From contig JAKSOL010000004.1 of assembly GCA_024405635.1 (NCBI GenBank), positions 86,919-150,918 on the forward strand: a stretch of 64,000 nt of DNA. The letters run 5' to 3'. Shown piece by piece: positions 9,370 to 17,953 of this stretch (the first letter of the stretch is position 1; the number at the start of each line of letters is the position of its first letter). The notes under the pieces were generated by a model. That model was not told the origin of the DNA, made no database searches, and saw only the letters and a list, made by a program, of their open reading frames with translations. The DNA comes from Salinivirgaceae bacterium (GTDB lineage: Bacteria > Bacteroidota > Bacteroidia > Bacteroidales > SZUA-534). A program made the position numbers and the translations under genes.

Positions 9370-11511
9370 ATGAAAAAAATATTGCTTTTTGCAGTTACTG
9401 CAATTCTGCTATCGACATCAAAAGTTAGGGCCGACGAAGGAATGTGGTTGCCGTTGCTTATTGAGCGAAACATGGCAACAATGACCGAGTTGGGATTAAA
9501 ACTCACAGCCGACGACATTTATAACATTAATCAAGCCTGTCTTGCAAATGCCATTGTAGCACTCGACGAAGGAAGTTGCACAGCATCGCTTGTGTCGCCT
9601 GAGGGTTTGCTTATCACCAACCACCATTGCGGCTACGGCGAAATACAAAATCATAGCACAGTTGACAACGACCTGCTCACCAACGGTTTTTGGGCTCATA
9701 GTTACGCCGAAGAACTGCCAAATCCTGGCAAGTCGGTTCAGTTTTTACTTAAAGCCGAAGATGTAACGGAGCGTGTGTTGTCGGCAGTACCAAGTAACGC
9801 TTCGTATGATGAGCGTCGAAAAATTGTTGATAGCGTGTGCGCCGTTTTGTTCAACGAAAATACAATTGAGGAAAAACAGATATTTGGCCTTGTTGAAAGT
9901 GTTTTCGAGAGTAATAAATACTATTTATTTGTATATCAACATTATAACGATGTTCGTTTGGTAGCAGCTCCACCCGAGTCGCTTGGCAAATATGGCGGCG
10001 ACACCGATAATTGGATGTGGCCTCGTCACACTTGCGACTTTTCAATGTTTCGCGTTTACTGCGCACCCGATGGCTCTCCAGCTAAGTATAGCGAGAACAA
10101 TGTTCCTCTAAAATCGAAACAATTTTTGCCCATTTCGCTTAAAGGATACAACAAAGGCGACTTTTCAATGGTTATGGGTTATCCAGGCTCAACCGAGCGC
10201 TACATAACATCGTGGGAAACACAATCGCTTATGACCACCAATGCCGACCGTGCAGCTATTCGTGGTGTTAAACAAGATATTTGGAAAAAACACATGGATG
10301 CCAACGAAAAAACACGCATTCAGTACGCTTCAAAGTACGCTCGCTCGTCAAACTATTGGAAAAACGCCATTGGCCAAAACCGCGGACTAAAACGCTTGCA
10401 TGTGGTTGAAAGCAAACGTCAACTTGAGTCACAATTTGCTAATTGGGTAGCACAATCGCCCGAGCGCCAAACCAAATACGGCAAAGCTTTAAGCTTGATT
10501 GAAAACAATATTGTGCCTTGCGCAAAAGCATCGCAAATCGATAATTATTTGTACGAAACACAATGGGGTGGCTCTGAAATAATTCGTTTTGCAAGCCGAT
10601 GCTATCGTTTAGAAAAAAAATTGAAAAGCGGCTCAACCGACATTGAAAAAGATGTGGCAACATTGCGTAATCAAGCAACCGACTTTTTCAAAGATTACAA
10701 CGCAAACCTTGACCGCGAAGCAACAACCGCATTGGTAAAAATGTATATGGACAACATCGACTCTCAATATTGGCCACATTATATGTTTACCATCAAAAAC
10801 AAGTACAAAGGCGATGTGAACAAGTTCGTGAACCAAATGTTTGCTAAATCAATATTCTGTAACGAACAGAAATTCAATGCTTTCCTTGCAAAACCAAGTG
10901 CAAAACAACTTCAATCCGATTTGGCATTTGTAGCAGCAACAAGCATTATCCAGATATCGCAAAACTCGCAAACCGAAAACAACGAAAAGCTATTGAACGA
11001 GGGAAAACGCCTTTTTCTTGCTGGACTTATGGAAATGTTCCCCGATAAGAATTTCTATCCCGATGCCAACTCAACCATGCGCTTAACTTACGGAACAGTA
11101 GGCGATTACAAACCAGCTGATGCGGTTCGTTACGATTATTTTACCACCATGGATGGTGTGATGGAAAAAGAAGACTCAACTAATCGTGAGTTTATTGTTC
11201 CTGCCAAGTTGAAAGAAATTTACCAAGCAAAAGATTACGGCCAATACGGAAATGCCGACGGCACAATGAACGTTTGTTTTACCACCAACAACGACATAAC
11301 TGGAGGTAATTCGGGTAGTCCAGTAATAAATGCAAACGGCGAACTTATTGGTCTCGCGTTTGATGGTAACTGGGAAGCTATGAGCGGCGACATTGCTTTT
11401 GAACCTGAACTGCAAAAATGTATTGTAGTCGATATTCGCTATGTGATGCTGATTATCGATAAGTTTGCTGGAGCACAAAATCTTGTTGATGAGATGTTGT
11501 TGCGCCAATAA
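9370..11511 (+). CDS. S46 family dipeptidyl-peptidase, DPP7-like
   Basis: 713 residues with a signal peptide. The S46 catalytic triad is visible: H85 in ITNHHCGYG, D223 in PRHTCDFSMF, and S648 in GGNSGSPV. S46 enzymes are periplasmic serine exopeptidases that remove dipeptides from oligopeptides in asaccharolytic or proteolytic Bacteroidota. In Porphyromonas gingivalis the residue 18 positions after the catalytic serine separates DPP11 (Arg, acidic P1) from DPP7 (Gly, hydrophobic P1). Here that residue is G666 in GLAFDGNW, so a DPP7-like preference is inferred. The length is normal for the family. It is monocistronic, with its own -7 element and a terminator just upstream. Confidence 0.93.
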   Translation: MKKILLFAVTAILLSTSKVRADEGMWLPLLIERNMATMTELGLKLTADDIYNINQACLANAIVALDEGSCTASLVSPEGLLITNHHCGYGEIQNHSTVDNDLLTNGFWAHSYAEELPNPGKSVQFLLKAEDVTERVLSAVPSNASYDERRKIVDSVCAVLFNENTIEEKQIFGLVESVFESNKYYLFVYQHYNDVRLVAAPPESLGKYGGDTDNWMWPRHTCDFSMFRVYCAPDGSPAKYSENNVPLKSKQFLPISLKGYNKGDFSMVMGYPGSTERYITSWETQSLMTTNADRAAIRGVKQDIWKKHMDANEKTRIQYASKYARSSNYWKNAIGQNRGLKRLHVVESKRQLESQFANWVAQSPERQTKYGKALSLIENNIVPCAKASQIDNYLYETQWGGSEIIRFASRCYRLEKKLKSGSTDIEKDVATLRNQATDFFKDYNANLDREATTALVKMYMDNIDSQYWPHYMFTIKNKYKGDVNKFVNQMFAKSIFCNEQKFNAFLAKPSAKQLQSDLAFVAATSIIQISQNSQTENNEKLLNEGKRLFLAGLMEMFPDKNFYPDANSTMRLTYGTVGDYKPADAVRYDYFTTMDGVMEKEDSTNREFIVPAKLKEIYQAKDYGQYGNADGTMNVCFTTNNDITGGNSGSPVINANGELIGLAFDGNWEAMSGDIAFEPELQKCIVVDIRYVMLIIDKFAGAQNLVDEMLLRQ

Positions 11512-11617
11512 ATCAAAATAAGAATTGCAAGCAGACAAGTTGTTTGACCTGAAAAATAGTTGAAGAAAGACTTGGTTTTTAGAGCGTGAAAACAAAAAAA
11601 TACTCGTCAAACAATAA

Positions 11618-11633
11618 ATTGCTATATTCGCAC
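11618..11633 (+). promoter_or_regulatory. candidate promoter with TATATTCG core, kelch gene 1
   Basis: ATTGCTATATTCGCAC lies 67 bases before the kelch gene start. The core TATATTCG differs by one base from TAnnTTTG. The same 16 bases occur again at 41019-41034 upstream of ricT, which supports a real promoter element. Confidence 0.4.
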
Positions 11634-11699
11634 GCTTTTATGCAAGGTGGAGCAGTGGCTCTTGCCTTATCAAATGGAAAATATTTAAACTGATATAGA

Positions 11700-12836
11700 A
11701 TGAGAAAATCAATTCGTTCAATCCTTATGGTGTTGGCTGTTGGCTTGCTTTCGGTTAACTGTGAGGATACCGAAGATTACCTTGGTAATTGGGTTCACTC
11801 TGCCGACCTTAATGCTCGTGGTCGTTCGCGCGCAACAGCATTAATGATTGGATCAAAAGTTTATTTGGTTGGTGGTATTGGATACTACAAAACCGTAGAG
11901 TATTACCGCGATGTTTGGGCATTTGATGCAGCAACTCGCACTTGGGACCCAGGAAATCTTTACGATTCAATTCCAGAAACCGACTCGGTAAAAGCTCCTT
12001 TAACAACCAACTATAAAAAAGGTCGTAGTGGACGTGGCTCTGGCGCCGGTTTTGTTGTCGATGGCAAAGCATACTATGGCACAGGTTTGGGTAAAGATGG
12101 TATCTACTACCGCGACTTCTATCGTTTTGACCCAACAGCCGAAAAAGGTTCGCAATGGACTAACCTTGAAACCGAGGGCGACATTTATCCTGGCGATGAA
12201 GTGTATGGCGCAGTTGGCTTTGAAGTTGACAATATTGGTTATATCGGTACAGGATTGACCAAAAACTTTGGATATTCAAACACCTTCTATCAATACGATC
12301 CAACCAAAGCTAAAGGTGAACGTTGGAGCATTGTTGAAAACGTAAGTGCAGCAAAACGCTCAATGGCTTGCACCTTTACTATCGACAACAAAGTTTACAT
12401 ATTCGGTGGCGTTAAAAACGGCATTTTGGTTGAAGAGTTTGAACGCTTTGATCCAAATGCAGGCGAGGGTGGAATACGTTGGTATAAGGTTAGTCAAGAC
12501 TATCGCCGCGACTATCACGAAAACACTATGAACCGCCAAAACTGCGCAGCTTTTTCAGCTGGTGGCCGTGGTTATGTTGTTGGTGGTCAACGTTCGTCAG
12601 GCTCAGTACTAGGCGACACTTGGGAGTATATTCCTCGTGGTGGTCGATACAAACGTGGAGTTTGGACTCAACGAGCATCAATCGAAGGAGCAAGCCGCTA
12701 TGGTGCAGTTGGTTTCTCTTATAACGATATTGGTTTTGTTGCTTGTGGTCAACGTGGTAGCGATGCTTCAAGTTACTTTGAAGATGTTTGGAGCTTCTAT
12801 CCACAAGAAGATTACGACAAGCATACATATAAATGA
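11700..12836 (+). CDS. kelch-repeat lipoprotein, copy 1
   Basis: 378 residues. The N-terminus (RSILMVLAVGLLSVNCEDTED) is a lipoprotein-like signal with Cys 21, although Asn at -1 makes the lipobox atypical. The rest is a series of about six kelch-type blades with the pattern V-GG-GYY-...-D-W-F....W, for example YLVGGIGYYKTVEYYRDVWAFD, YIFGGVKNGILVEEFERFD and GYVVGGQRSSGS. This predicts a beta-propeller at the outer membrane or cell surface. Gene 12917-13984 is a paralogue with the same start (CED.....Y.GNW) and the same blade order. The ligand or activity is unknown; kelch propellers in Bacteroidota are often glycan- or protein-binding. Confidence 0.8.
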   Translation: MRKSIRSILMVLAVGLLSVNCEDTEDYLGNWVHSADLNARGRSRATALMIGSKVYLVGGIGYYKTVEYYRDVWAFDAATRTWDPGNLYDSIPETDSVKAPLTTNYKKGRSGRGSGAGFVVDGKAYYGTGLGKDGIYYRDFYRFDPTAEKGSQWTNLETEGDIYPGDEVYGAVGFEVDNIGYIGTGLTKNFGYSNTFYQYDPTKAKGERWSIVENVSAAKRSMACTFTIDNKVYIFGGVKNGILVEEFERFDPNAGEGGIRWYKVSQDYRRDYHENTMNRQNCAAFSAGGRGYVVGGQRSSGSVLGDTWEYIPRGGRYKRGVWTQRASIEGASRYGAVGFSYNDIGFVACGQRGSDASSYFEDVWSFYPQEDYDKHTYK

Positions 12837-12854
12837 TTTCAATCTTAAAACAAT

Positions 12855-12885
12855 AAGGGGAATCGGCTTGGTTTCCCTTTTTGTT
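12855..12885 (+). terminator. terminator between the two kelch genes
   Basis: AAGGGGAA and TTTCCCTT pair (8 bp, one wobble) around a 9-base loop and are followed by TTTTGTTTTT. It lies 30 bases before the second kelch gene, which would reduce read-through. Confidence 0.6.
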
Positions 12886-12916
12886 TTTGTACAATACCAG
12901 ACACAAACAAATCATT

Positions 12917-13984
12917 ATGCGTCACAATAACAAAAAGTTGCCTATAGCGTTTCGCGTAGTTATTGCTCTTTTTGCATCGGCTACAATGCTTTTGTGCAGT
13001 TGCGAAGACGATGATTACTATGGCAATTGGAAAATATTGTCAAACGTAAACGAAAAAGGATTGTCTGATGCTTCGTCGTTTGTTATAGGAAACAACGCAT
13101 ACATGGTTGGCGGATATGGATATTACCGCACATACGTTTACTTTAACAAAACATGGCGTTACAATTCTGAAAATCGTGCTTGGACCGAAATGGATTCGCT
13201 GCCAGGTAAAGGACGTTCGCAAGGCGTGTCATTTATGATTGGCAATAAAGCCTATTTTGGTACAGGAATTGCTTCAGATGGTGAGTTTTTTGACGAGTTT
13301 TTTGAATTCGATCCGTCGCAACCAAAAGGTAGCCAATGGAAAAAAATTAACGACCCAATTCCTTGTGGACCTTGTTATGGCGCCATGTCGTTCGTAATAA
13401 ATGGCAAAGGTTATGTTTGCGGTGGTTATACCGAACAAAAAGGTATGAGCCGCGAAATGTACAAATTCGACCCATCGCAACCCGAAGGCTCACGTTGGAG
13501 TTTGATTGAAACAGCCCAACTCGTTAAACGAATGGAAGGCAATGTTATGGTAATTGACAACAAAGCCTACATTATTGGTGGACGATCAAACAAATCTAAA
13601 GTCCCAGAATTTGAATGTTTCGACCCAACTACCGAAACTATAAGAATGGTGAGTGAAAATGTGGCCGACGATTACACCGAAAATCTTTTGCGATACGAAG
13701 CAAGTTCATTTGTGATTGATGGACGCGGATACATGTGCTGTGGTATAAAATTTAGTGGTGAGGTGCTACGCGATATGTGGCGATTTACTCCTAATAACGG
13801 CAAAGGCGTATGGCAAAAAATGTGCGATTTTATTGGCCCTAGCCGCAGTGGAGCCAGCGGCTTTGAAATAAACGGAATAGGCTATGTAGCTTGTGGTCAA
13901 AACGGTGTTGGTGGATATAATTTCTACGACGAAATTTGGTCGTTTGACCCTAACGAGCGTTGGAGTCGCCGAATCTATAAATAA
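12917..13984 (+). CDS. kelch-repeat lipoprotein, copy 2
   Basis: 355 residues from ATG 12917. The frame is open further upstream, but that part overlaps the terminator and the signal sequence begins only at MRHNNKK. The signal peptide ends LLCSCEDDDYYGNW, a convincing lipobox with Cys 27 or 29. The mature protein has kelch-like blades (YMVGGYGYYRTYVYFNKTWRY, AYIIGGRSNKSKVPEFECFD, GYVACGQNGVGGYNFYDEIW). It is clearly paralogous to the preceding gene, including the CEDxxxYxGNW start, so the pair arose by tandem duplication followed by substantial divergence. Role unknown; probably a surface-exposed propeller. Confidence 0.8.
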   Translation: MRHNNKKLPIAFRVVIALFASATMLLCSCEDDDYYGNWKILSNVNEKGLSDASSFVIGNNAYMVGGYGYYRTYVYFNKTWRYNSENRAWTEMDSLPGKGRSQGVSFMIGNKAYFGTGIASDGEFFDEFFEFDPSQPKGSQWKKINDPIPCGPCYGAMSFVINGKGYVCGGYTEQKGMSREMYKFDPSQPEGSRWSLIETAQLVKRMEGNVMVIDNKAYIIGGRSNKSKVPEFECFDPTTETIRMVSENVADDYTENLLRYEASSFVIDGRGYMCCGIKFSGEVLRDMWRFTPNNGKGVWQKMCDFIGPSRSGASGFEINGIGYVACGQNGVGGYNFYDEIWSFDPNERWSRRIYK

Positions 13985-14066
13985 TCTGTATTAGATTGAT
14001 ATTCAGGTAAAAAGCGCAACTGCAATAACATTGTATAGTTGCATTTAGTTGTTAGTAACTTCCAAA

Positions 14067-14094
14067 TTGAAGATTGAAAAAAAACATAAATTTG
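14067..14094 (+). promoter_or_regulatory. dnaN promoter
   Basis: TTG at 14067-14069, 17 bases, then TAAATTTG at 14087-14094: a full match to the Bacteroidota -33/-7 pattern, 28 bases before the dnaN ATG. Confidence 0.65.
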
Positions 14095-14121
14095 AACTCG
14101 CAATAAAAAATCATTTACTGT

Positions 14122-15252
14122 ATGAATTTCATAGTATCTAGTTCACTTTTGAGCGCACACTTACAATCAGTAGGCCGTGTAATTAGTTCAAAACCTTCAA
14201 TGGCTATTCTTGGAAACTTTTTGTTTGAACTGAATGGTAACATTTTGACAATAACTGGTACCGATATTGAAACAACAATGGTTTCAAAACTTGAGGTAGA
14301 AAGCGCAAGTGGCGATGGCAAAATAGCAATTGAGGCAAAACGTTTGACCGATTTTATGAAAGTGTCAGGCGAACGCCCAATGACCTTTAATATTAATGAA
14401 GCAACCTTGCAAGTTGATATTATTACCGAAAATGGTAAGTACAACATTGCAGCTTTTAACAGCGACGATTTCCCAAAAACTCAAGAGTTGAACGATGATG
14501 CTACCGATATTAAGATGAGTCAAGAGGCTTTGCTACAGGGTGTTACAAAGGCTTTGTTCGCAGCATCAACCGATACCTTGCGTCCTGTAATGACAGGTGT
14601 GTTTGTTGAAATTTTTGCCGACCGAGTAAACTTTGTTGCTTCTGATGCTCACAAATTGGTTCGCTACACTCGCACCGATATTACTTCTGGAATTGAAAGT
14701 TCATTTATATTGCCTCCAAAACCAGCCAACATGTTACAAAGCTTTTTGTCAAAAAGCGAAAGCCAAGTTCGTGTGGCATTTGATAAAAAGAACGCAATTT
14801 TTGAAACCGACGAGTATAAATTAGTTTGCCGCCTAATTGAGGGAAATTTCCCAAATTACTCTAAAATCATTCCCCCCGAGTCACAAAACAAAGTTGTGAT
14901 TGACCGAAGCGAACTTATTGGTTGCTTGCGTCGTGTGGCAATGTGCGCAAACCAAGCTAGTAACCTAATCAAATTCAGCATTGCAGCAAACCAACTTACC
15001 GTTTCGGCTCAAGATTATGATTTTTCAACTTCGGGCCACGAGCGTATAAGTTGCCAATATGATGGCGAGGAAATGGAAATAGGTTTCAAATCAACTTTCT
15101 TGCTCGATTTGTTGAAAAACCTTGACTCAACAAACGAAATTGCAATAAGCCTTGTTAATCCAGGTGCAGCTGGAGTTCTTACTCCATACGATAACACATC
15201 GGAAAAAGAAGACGTGCTAATGTTGCTTATGCCAATGAAGTTGGAAGACTAA
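14122..15252 (+). CDS. dnaN: DNA polymerase III beta subunit (sliding clamp)
   Basis: 376 residues, the usual length for the three-domain beta clamp, and recognisable throughout (MNFIVSSSLLSAHLQSVGRVISSKPSMAILGNFLF, ASDAHKLVRYTR, LIEGNFPNYSKIIP, LLMPMKLED at the end). The dimeric ring encircles DNA and tethers DNA polymerase III and other clamp-binding proteins. It has its own promoter and terminator and, as in other Bacteroidota, does not sit next to dnaA or gyrB here. Confidence 0.97.
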   Translation: MNFIVSSSLLSAHLQSVGRVISSKPSMAILGNFLFELNGNILTITGTDIETTMVSKLEVESASGDGKIAIEAKRLTDFMKVSGERPMTFNINEATLQVDIITENGKYNIAAFNSDDFPKTQELNDDATDIKMSQEALLQGVTKALFAASTDTLRPVMTGVFVEIFADRVNFVASDAHKLVRYTRTDITSGIESSFILPPKPANMLQSFLSKSESQVRVAFDKKNAIFETDEYKLVCRLIEGNFPNYSKIIPPESQNKVVIDRSELIGCLRRVAMCANQASNLIKFSIAANQLTVSAQDYDFSTSGHERISCQYDGEEMEIGFKSTFLLDLLKNLDSTNEIAISLVNPGAAGVLTPYDNTSEKEDVLMLLMPMKLED

Positions 15253-15276
15253 TACGTAATTATATTTTTATTGTAT

Positions 15277-15312
15277 AAAAAAGGAAGGTGACATAATTAC
15301 CTTCCTTTTTTT
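15277..15312 (+). terminator. dnaN terminator
   Basis: AAAAAAGGAAGGT pairs with ACCTTCCTTTTTT around a 9-base loop, 24 bases after the dnaN stop. The A and T runs make it usable from both sides. Confidence 0.85.
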
Positions 15313-15355
15313 GTGTAAAAAAATGTGATTGAAATCCCTGTTTTGTGATTTTTAA

Positions 15356-15363
15356 TAATTTTG
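15356..15363 (+). promoter_or_regulatory. -7 element upstream of DUF4271 gene
   Basis: TAATTTTG fits TAnnTTTG, 17 bases before the ATG at 15381. A TTG lies 24 bases upstream, slightly too far. Its position argues against the in-frame ATG at 15345, which lies before the element. Confidence 0.45.
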
Positions 15364-15380
15364 CGCCGCAAATTCAAACG

Positions 15381-16679
15381 ATGATTACGGTACTCCCAAC
15401 ATCTATCTCGCAAAGTGACTCTTTGCAAGTGCAATCCGCGACTGCACCATTGGTTGTTAGTCGTCAGGTTTTGAACACCGATAGTTTTGTAATCGATTCA
15501 AGTCGATTGCAACAAAAAACGGTTTCGACACCTGTTGTTAAAACAGTACCATTTATTCCGCAAAACGATTCGGTAGCGCACCCAACCTACGATGTTATAA
15601 ACAACGACTTTGTTATTACGCATAACGAAACGTTGATGGACCAGTTAGGCATCAACCCAATTGACCCAATAGATGTTGAGCACGAATCGTTTGCAACAGT
15701 GGAGGTGAATCAACCAGTAGAGGAAGTTGCACAAACTGAGCAACCTGCAGTTTTGGCTGATACAACACCAGTTGTTGAATTAGTGTTGGAGCAAGCTCAA
15801 CCTCAAACTATAGTAGAGGAACCAATTGCGCAAGCACAAGTTGAAATTCAAACTGAATCTAATTCAATTACTGAAGTTGCTGACACTATAGCAGCGGTTG
15901 ATTCGGTTGCATTAGACTCGTGCGTGGTTTTGGCATCAGATAGTGTGGCTCAAGTTGCAAAACCTCGTACCCACACCACTCAAGATGTTGCCATTTTGCG
16001 AAAAGTTCGCAGCATTTCAGCAAATAAGTTGCTAGCCGATGCCGATTGGATGTTAATAACAATCATAGTGTCGTTTGTGTTGTTTGCATGGGTGCGATTT
16101 ACCTCGCATCGTTTTGTTCAATCGGTGCGTCAAACAGTAACAAATATATACGCAGCAGTGCGCTTTTATGAAGAACATAACCTTACTCGCGGTAGAGTAT
16201 TCTTTATGCTCAACATTTTGTTCTTCATTAACTTGAGTTTGTTTGTTTGCCAATGCTTTGATTTTTATTCAATAAACATTGAAGGACTTGCAGGATTTAA
16301 GCTATTTGCGATTTTGTTCACTGTGTTTGTTGTTTTGCTGGGCCTAAAGTCGTTTGTGCTTGCCGTTTTGGAGTTGATTTTTCAAACCGATGGAGCATTT
16401 GGCTTGTACAATTTTTCAATGTTCTGTTGCTACAAATTATACGGAATGTTAATGTTGCCAGTGGTGGCAGCCTTGCCATTTGTAAGTGCAGATGTGGCCG
16501 AAAAGTTGATTTGGGTGGGGCTAGGCTTGTTTGCTTTTGTTTATTTGTACTCTATTCTTCGTGGATTTAGAATAGCCATAAAAAATAGAGCATCAATTTT
16601 TTACATGTTATTATACTTAAGTGCGATAGAGATTTTACCCTTAACATTCATTTTGAAGTGCATATCGCTTTATAGATAA
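15381..16679 (+). CDS. DUF4271 domain membrane protein
   Basis: 432 residues. Residues 1-215 are a low-complexity region rich in V, Q, E, S and T without a signal peptide (repeated AQxE/VVE/QPxV words). Residues ~222-432 contain six to seven hydrophobic segments (WMLITIIVSFVLFAWVRF, FFMLNILFFINLSLFVC, FKLFAILFTVFVVLLGL and so on), matching the Bacteroidota DUF4271 family. The gene lies immediately upstream of hemD and rnpA, an arrangement I recall from other Bacteroidales. Function is unknown; an envelope role is inferred from topology. Start chosen at 15381 rather than 15345 because the promoter element falls between the two. Confidence 0.75.
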   Translation: MITVLPTSISQSDSLQVQSATAPLVVSRQVLNTDSFVIDSSRLQQKTVSTPVVKTVPFIPQNDSVAHPTYDVINNDFVITHNETLMDQLGINPIDPIDVEHESFATVEVNQPVEEVAQTEQPAVLADTTPVVELVLEQAQPQTIVEEPIAQAQVEIQTESNSITEVADTIAAVDSVALDSCVVLASDSVAQVAKPRTHTTQDVAILRKVRSISANKLLADADWMLITIIVSFVLFAWVRFTSHRFVQSVRQTVTNIYAAVRFYEEHNLTRGRVFFMLNILFFINLSLFVCQCFDFYSINIEGLAGFKLFAILFTVFVVLLGLKSFVLAVLELIFQTDGAFGLYNFSMFCCYKLYGMLMLPVVAALPFVSADVAEKLIWVGLGLFAFVYLYSILRGFRIAIKNRASIFYMLLYLSAIEILPLTFILKCISLYR

Positions 16680-16715
16680 TGCTGAGGGGAGTGTTTAATA
16701 TAAATACCAAAGTTT

Positions 16716-17471
16716 GTGAAAGTTAAGAAGATATTGGTTTCGCAACCAAAACCTGCTGATGGCGTTAAATCGCCGTACTACGACTTGGCCGAGAAGTATA
16801 ACCTAAAAATTGATTTCCGACCATTTATTTACGTTGAACCTGTTGATGTTAAGGAATTTCGCCAAACACGCATCAACATTCTTGATTACACTGCAATCAT
16901 TTTTACCAGCAAGAAAGGCATCGACAATTTCTTTAAAATGTGCGAAGCTTTGCGAGTTAACTTGCCAGAAACAATGAAATACTTCTGCATCACCGAGTCA
17001 ATCGCTCTTTATTTGCAGAAATACATTGTTTACCGCAAACGTAAAATATCGTTTGGAAATGGAACATTTGACGAGTTGCTAACCTTGCTCGACAAACACA
17101 AAGAGGAGAAATTTTTGCTCACATCGTCAGATAAATACAAACCTGAGGTGCCAGTTAAGTTGGAAGAGCACAAGATAAACTACACCATGGCAATTCTTTA
17201 CCGTACCGTTGCAAGCGATATGACCGGAATTATGGAAGAAGGCTATGATGTTTTTGTATTCTTCAGCCCTGAAGGTATTAAGTCGCTAAAAGAAAACTTC
17301 CCCAACTTTGAGCAAGGCGAAGTTAGAATTGCAGCATTTGGACCAAACACTGCAAAGGCAGTGCGCGATGCTGGTTTGCGACTCGATATTGAGGCTCCGC
17401 TTCCCGATGTCCCATCAATGCCAGCGGCTTTGGATTTGTACATTAAAAACGCAAACAAATCACATAAATAA
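16716..17471 (+). CDS. hemD: uroporphyrinogen-III synthase
   Basis: 251 residues from a GTG start. HemD closes hydroxymethylbilane to uroporphyrinogen III in tetrapyrrole synthesis. The family is poorly conserved, but the two-lobed pattern is present: ILVSQPKP at the start, DYTAIIFTSKKGIDNFF near 60, YGNGTFDELL-like SFGNGTFDELL near 110, VFFSPEGIKSL near 185, and the closing IAAFGPNTAKAVRDAGL. It follows the DUF4271 gene by 36 bases with no terminator between and is followed by a strong terminator. Bacteroidales commonly carry hemD beside rnpA. Alternative: a HemD-like protein without catalytic role cannot be excluded. Confidence 0.85.
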   Translation: MKVKKILVSQPKPADGVKSPYYDLAEKYNLKIDFRPFIYVEPVDVKEFRQTRINILDYTAIIFTSKKGIDNFFKMCEALRVNLPETMKYFCITESIALYLQKYIVYRKRKISFGNGTFDELLTLLDKHKEEKFLLTSSDKYKPEVPVKLEEHKINYTMAILYRTVASDMTGIMEEGYDVFVFFSPEGIKSLKENFPNFEQGEVRIAAFGPNTAKAVRDAGLRLDIEAPLPDVPSMPAALDLYIKNANKSHK

Positions 17472-17473
17472 TA

Positions 17474-17505
17474 CAAAGCCCGCCCAAAAGCGGGCTTTGT
17501 TTTTT
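17474..17505 (+). terminator. terminator after hemD, 7 bases before rnpA
   Basis: CAAAGCCCGC pairs perfectly with GCGGGCTTTG (10 bp) around CCAAAA, followed by TTTTTTC. The T run ends 7 bases before the rnpA ATG, so it sits where a ribosome-binding site would be. Confidence 0.85.
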
Positions 17506-17512
17506 CTAAAAA

Positions 17513-17902
17513 ATGGAGCAATTCTCACTTAAACGACGCGAACATTTAAAAAGCCAAAAGACCATTGACGGACTTTGGGCGCAAAACACTGCGCTTAAAA
17601 ACTATCCAGTGAAAATGGTTTATGGAACTGCACCTTGCGACAATTTTAGCATCGAAGTGGGATTTGTTTCACCAAAAAAATTTCATCGTCATGCAGTTGA
17701 CCGAAACCGTACCAAGCGCCAAATGCATGAAGCCTTTCGATTGAACCGAAATTTGCTTAATCAACTGCAAAATCAGTCAATTAAACTTTCGATGATTTTT
17801 GTAGCACAAACCAGCGACATGCTCAATTCGGCAGAGGTTAACTCAAAAATTAAAAACTTACTTGAACGTTTGGTTGAAAAGATGCAGCAAACAAATGCCT
17901 AA
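17513..17902 (+). CDS. rnpA: ribonuclease P protein component
   Basis: 129 residues, basic. It carries the RNR signature region AVDRNRTKRQMHEAFR near residues 62-77 and the N-terminal F-L.....F.......G pattern. RnpA binds the RNase P RNA and helps it remove 5' leaders from pre-tRNAs. Its ATG comes directly after the hemD terminator. The yidD gene that often follows rnpA is absent; an S41 protease gene follows after 51 bases. Confidence 0.92.
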   Translation: MEQFSLKRREHLKSQKTIDGLWAQNTALKNYPVKMVYGTAPCDNFSIEVGFVSPKKFHRHAVDRNRTKRQMHEAFRLNRNLLNQLQNQSIKLSMIFVAQTSDMLNSAEVNSKIKNLLERLVEKMQQTNA

Positions 17903-17916
17903 TTGCGGCAATGTTT

Positions 17917-17924
17917 TATTTTTG
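17917..17924 (+). promoter_or_regulatory. -7-like element before the S41 protease
   Basis: TATTTTTG fits TAnnTTTG, 30 bases before the protease ATG. There is no well-spaced TTG box. Confidence 0.3.
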
Positions 17925-17953
17925 TTGCTTAAGGTTTTTGAAAAACTAAACGT

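Noticed and set aside
17903..17953. yidD gene after rnpA
   Set aside because: Only 51 bases separate rnpA from the S41 protease, so yidD is absent from this position.
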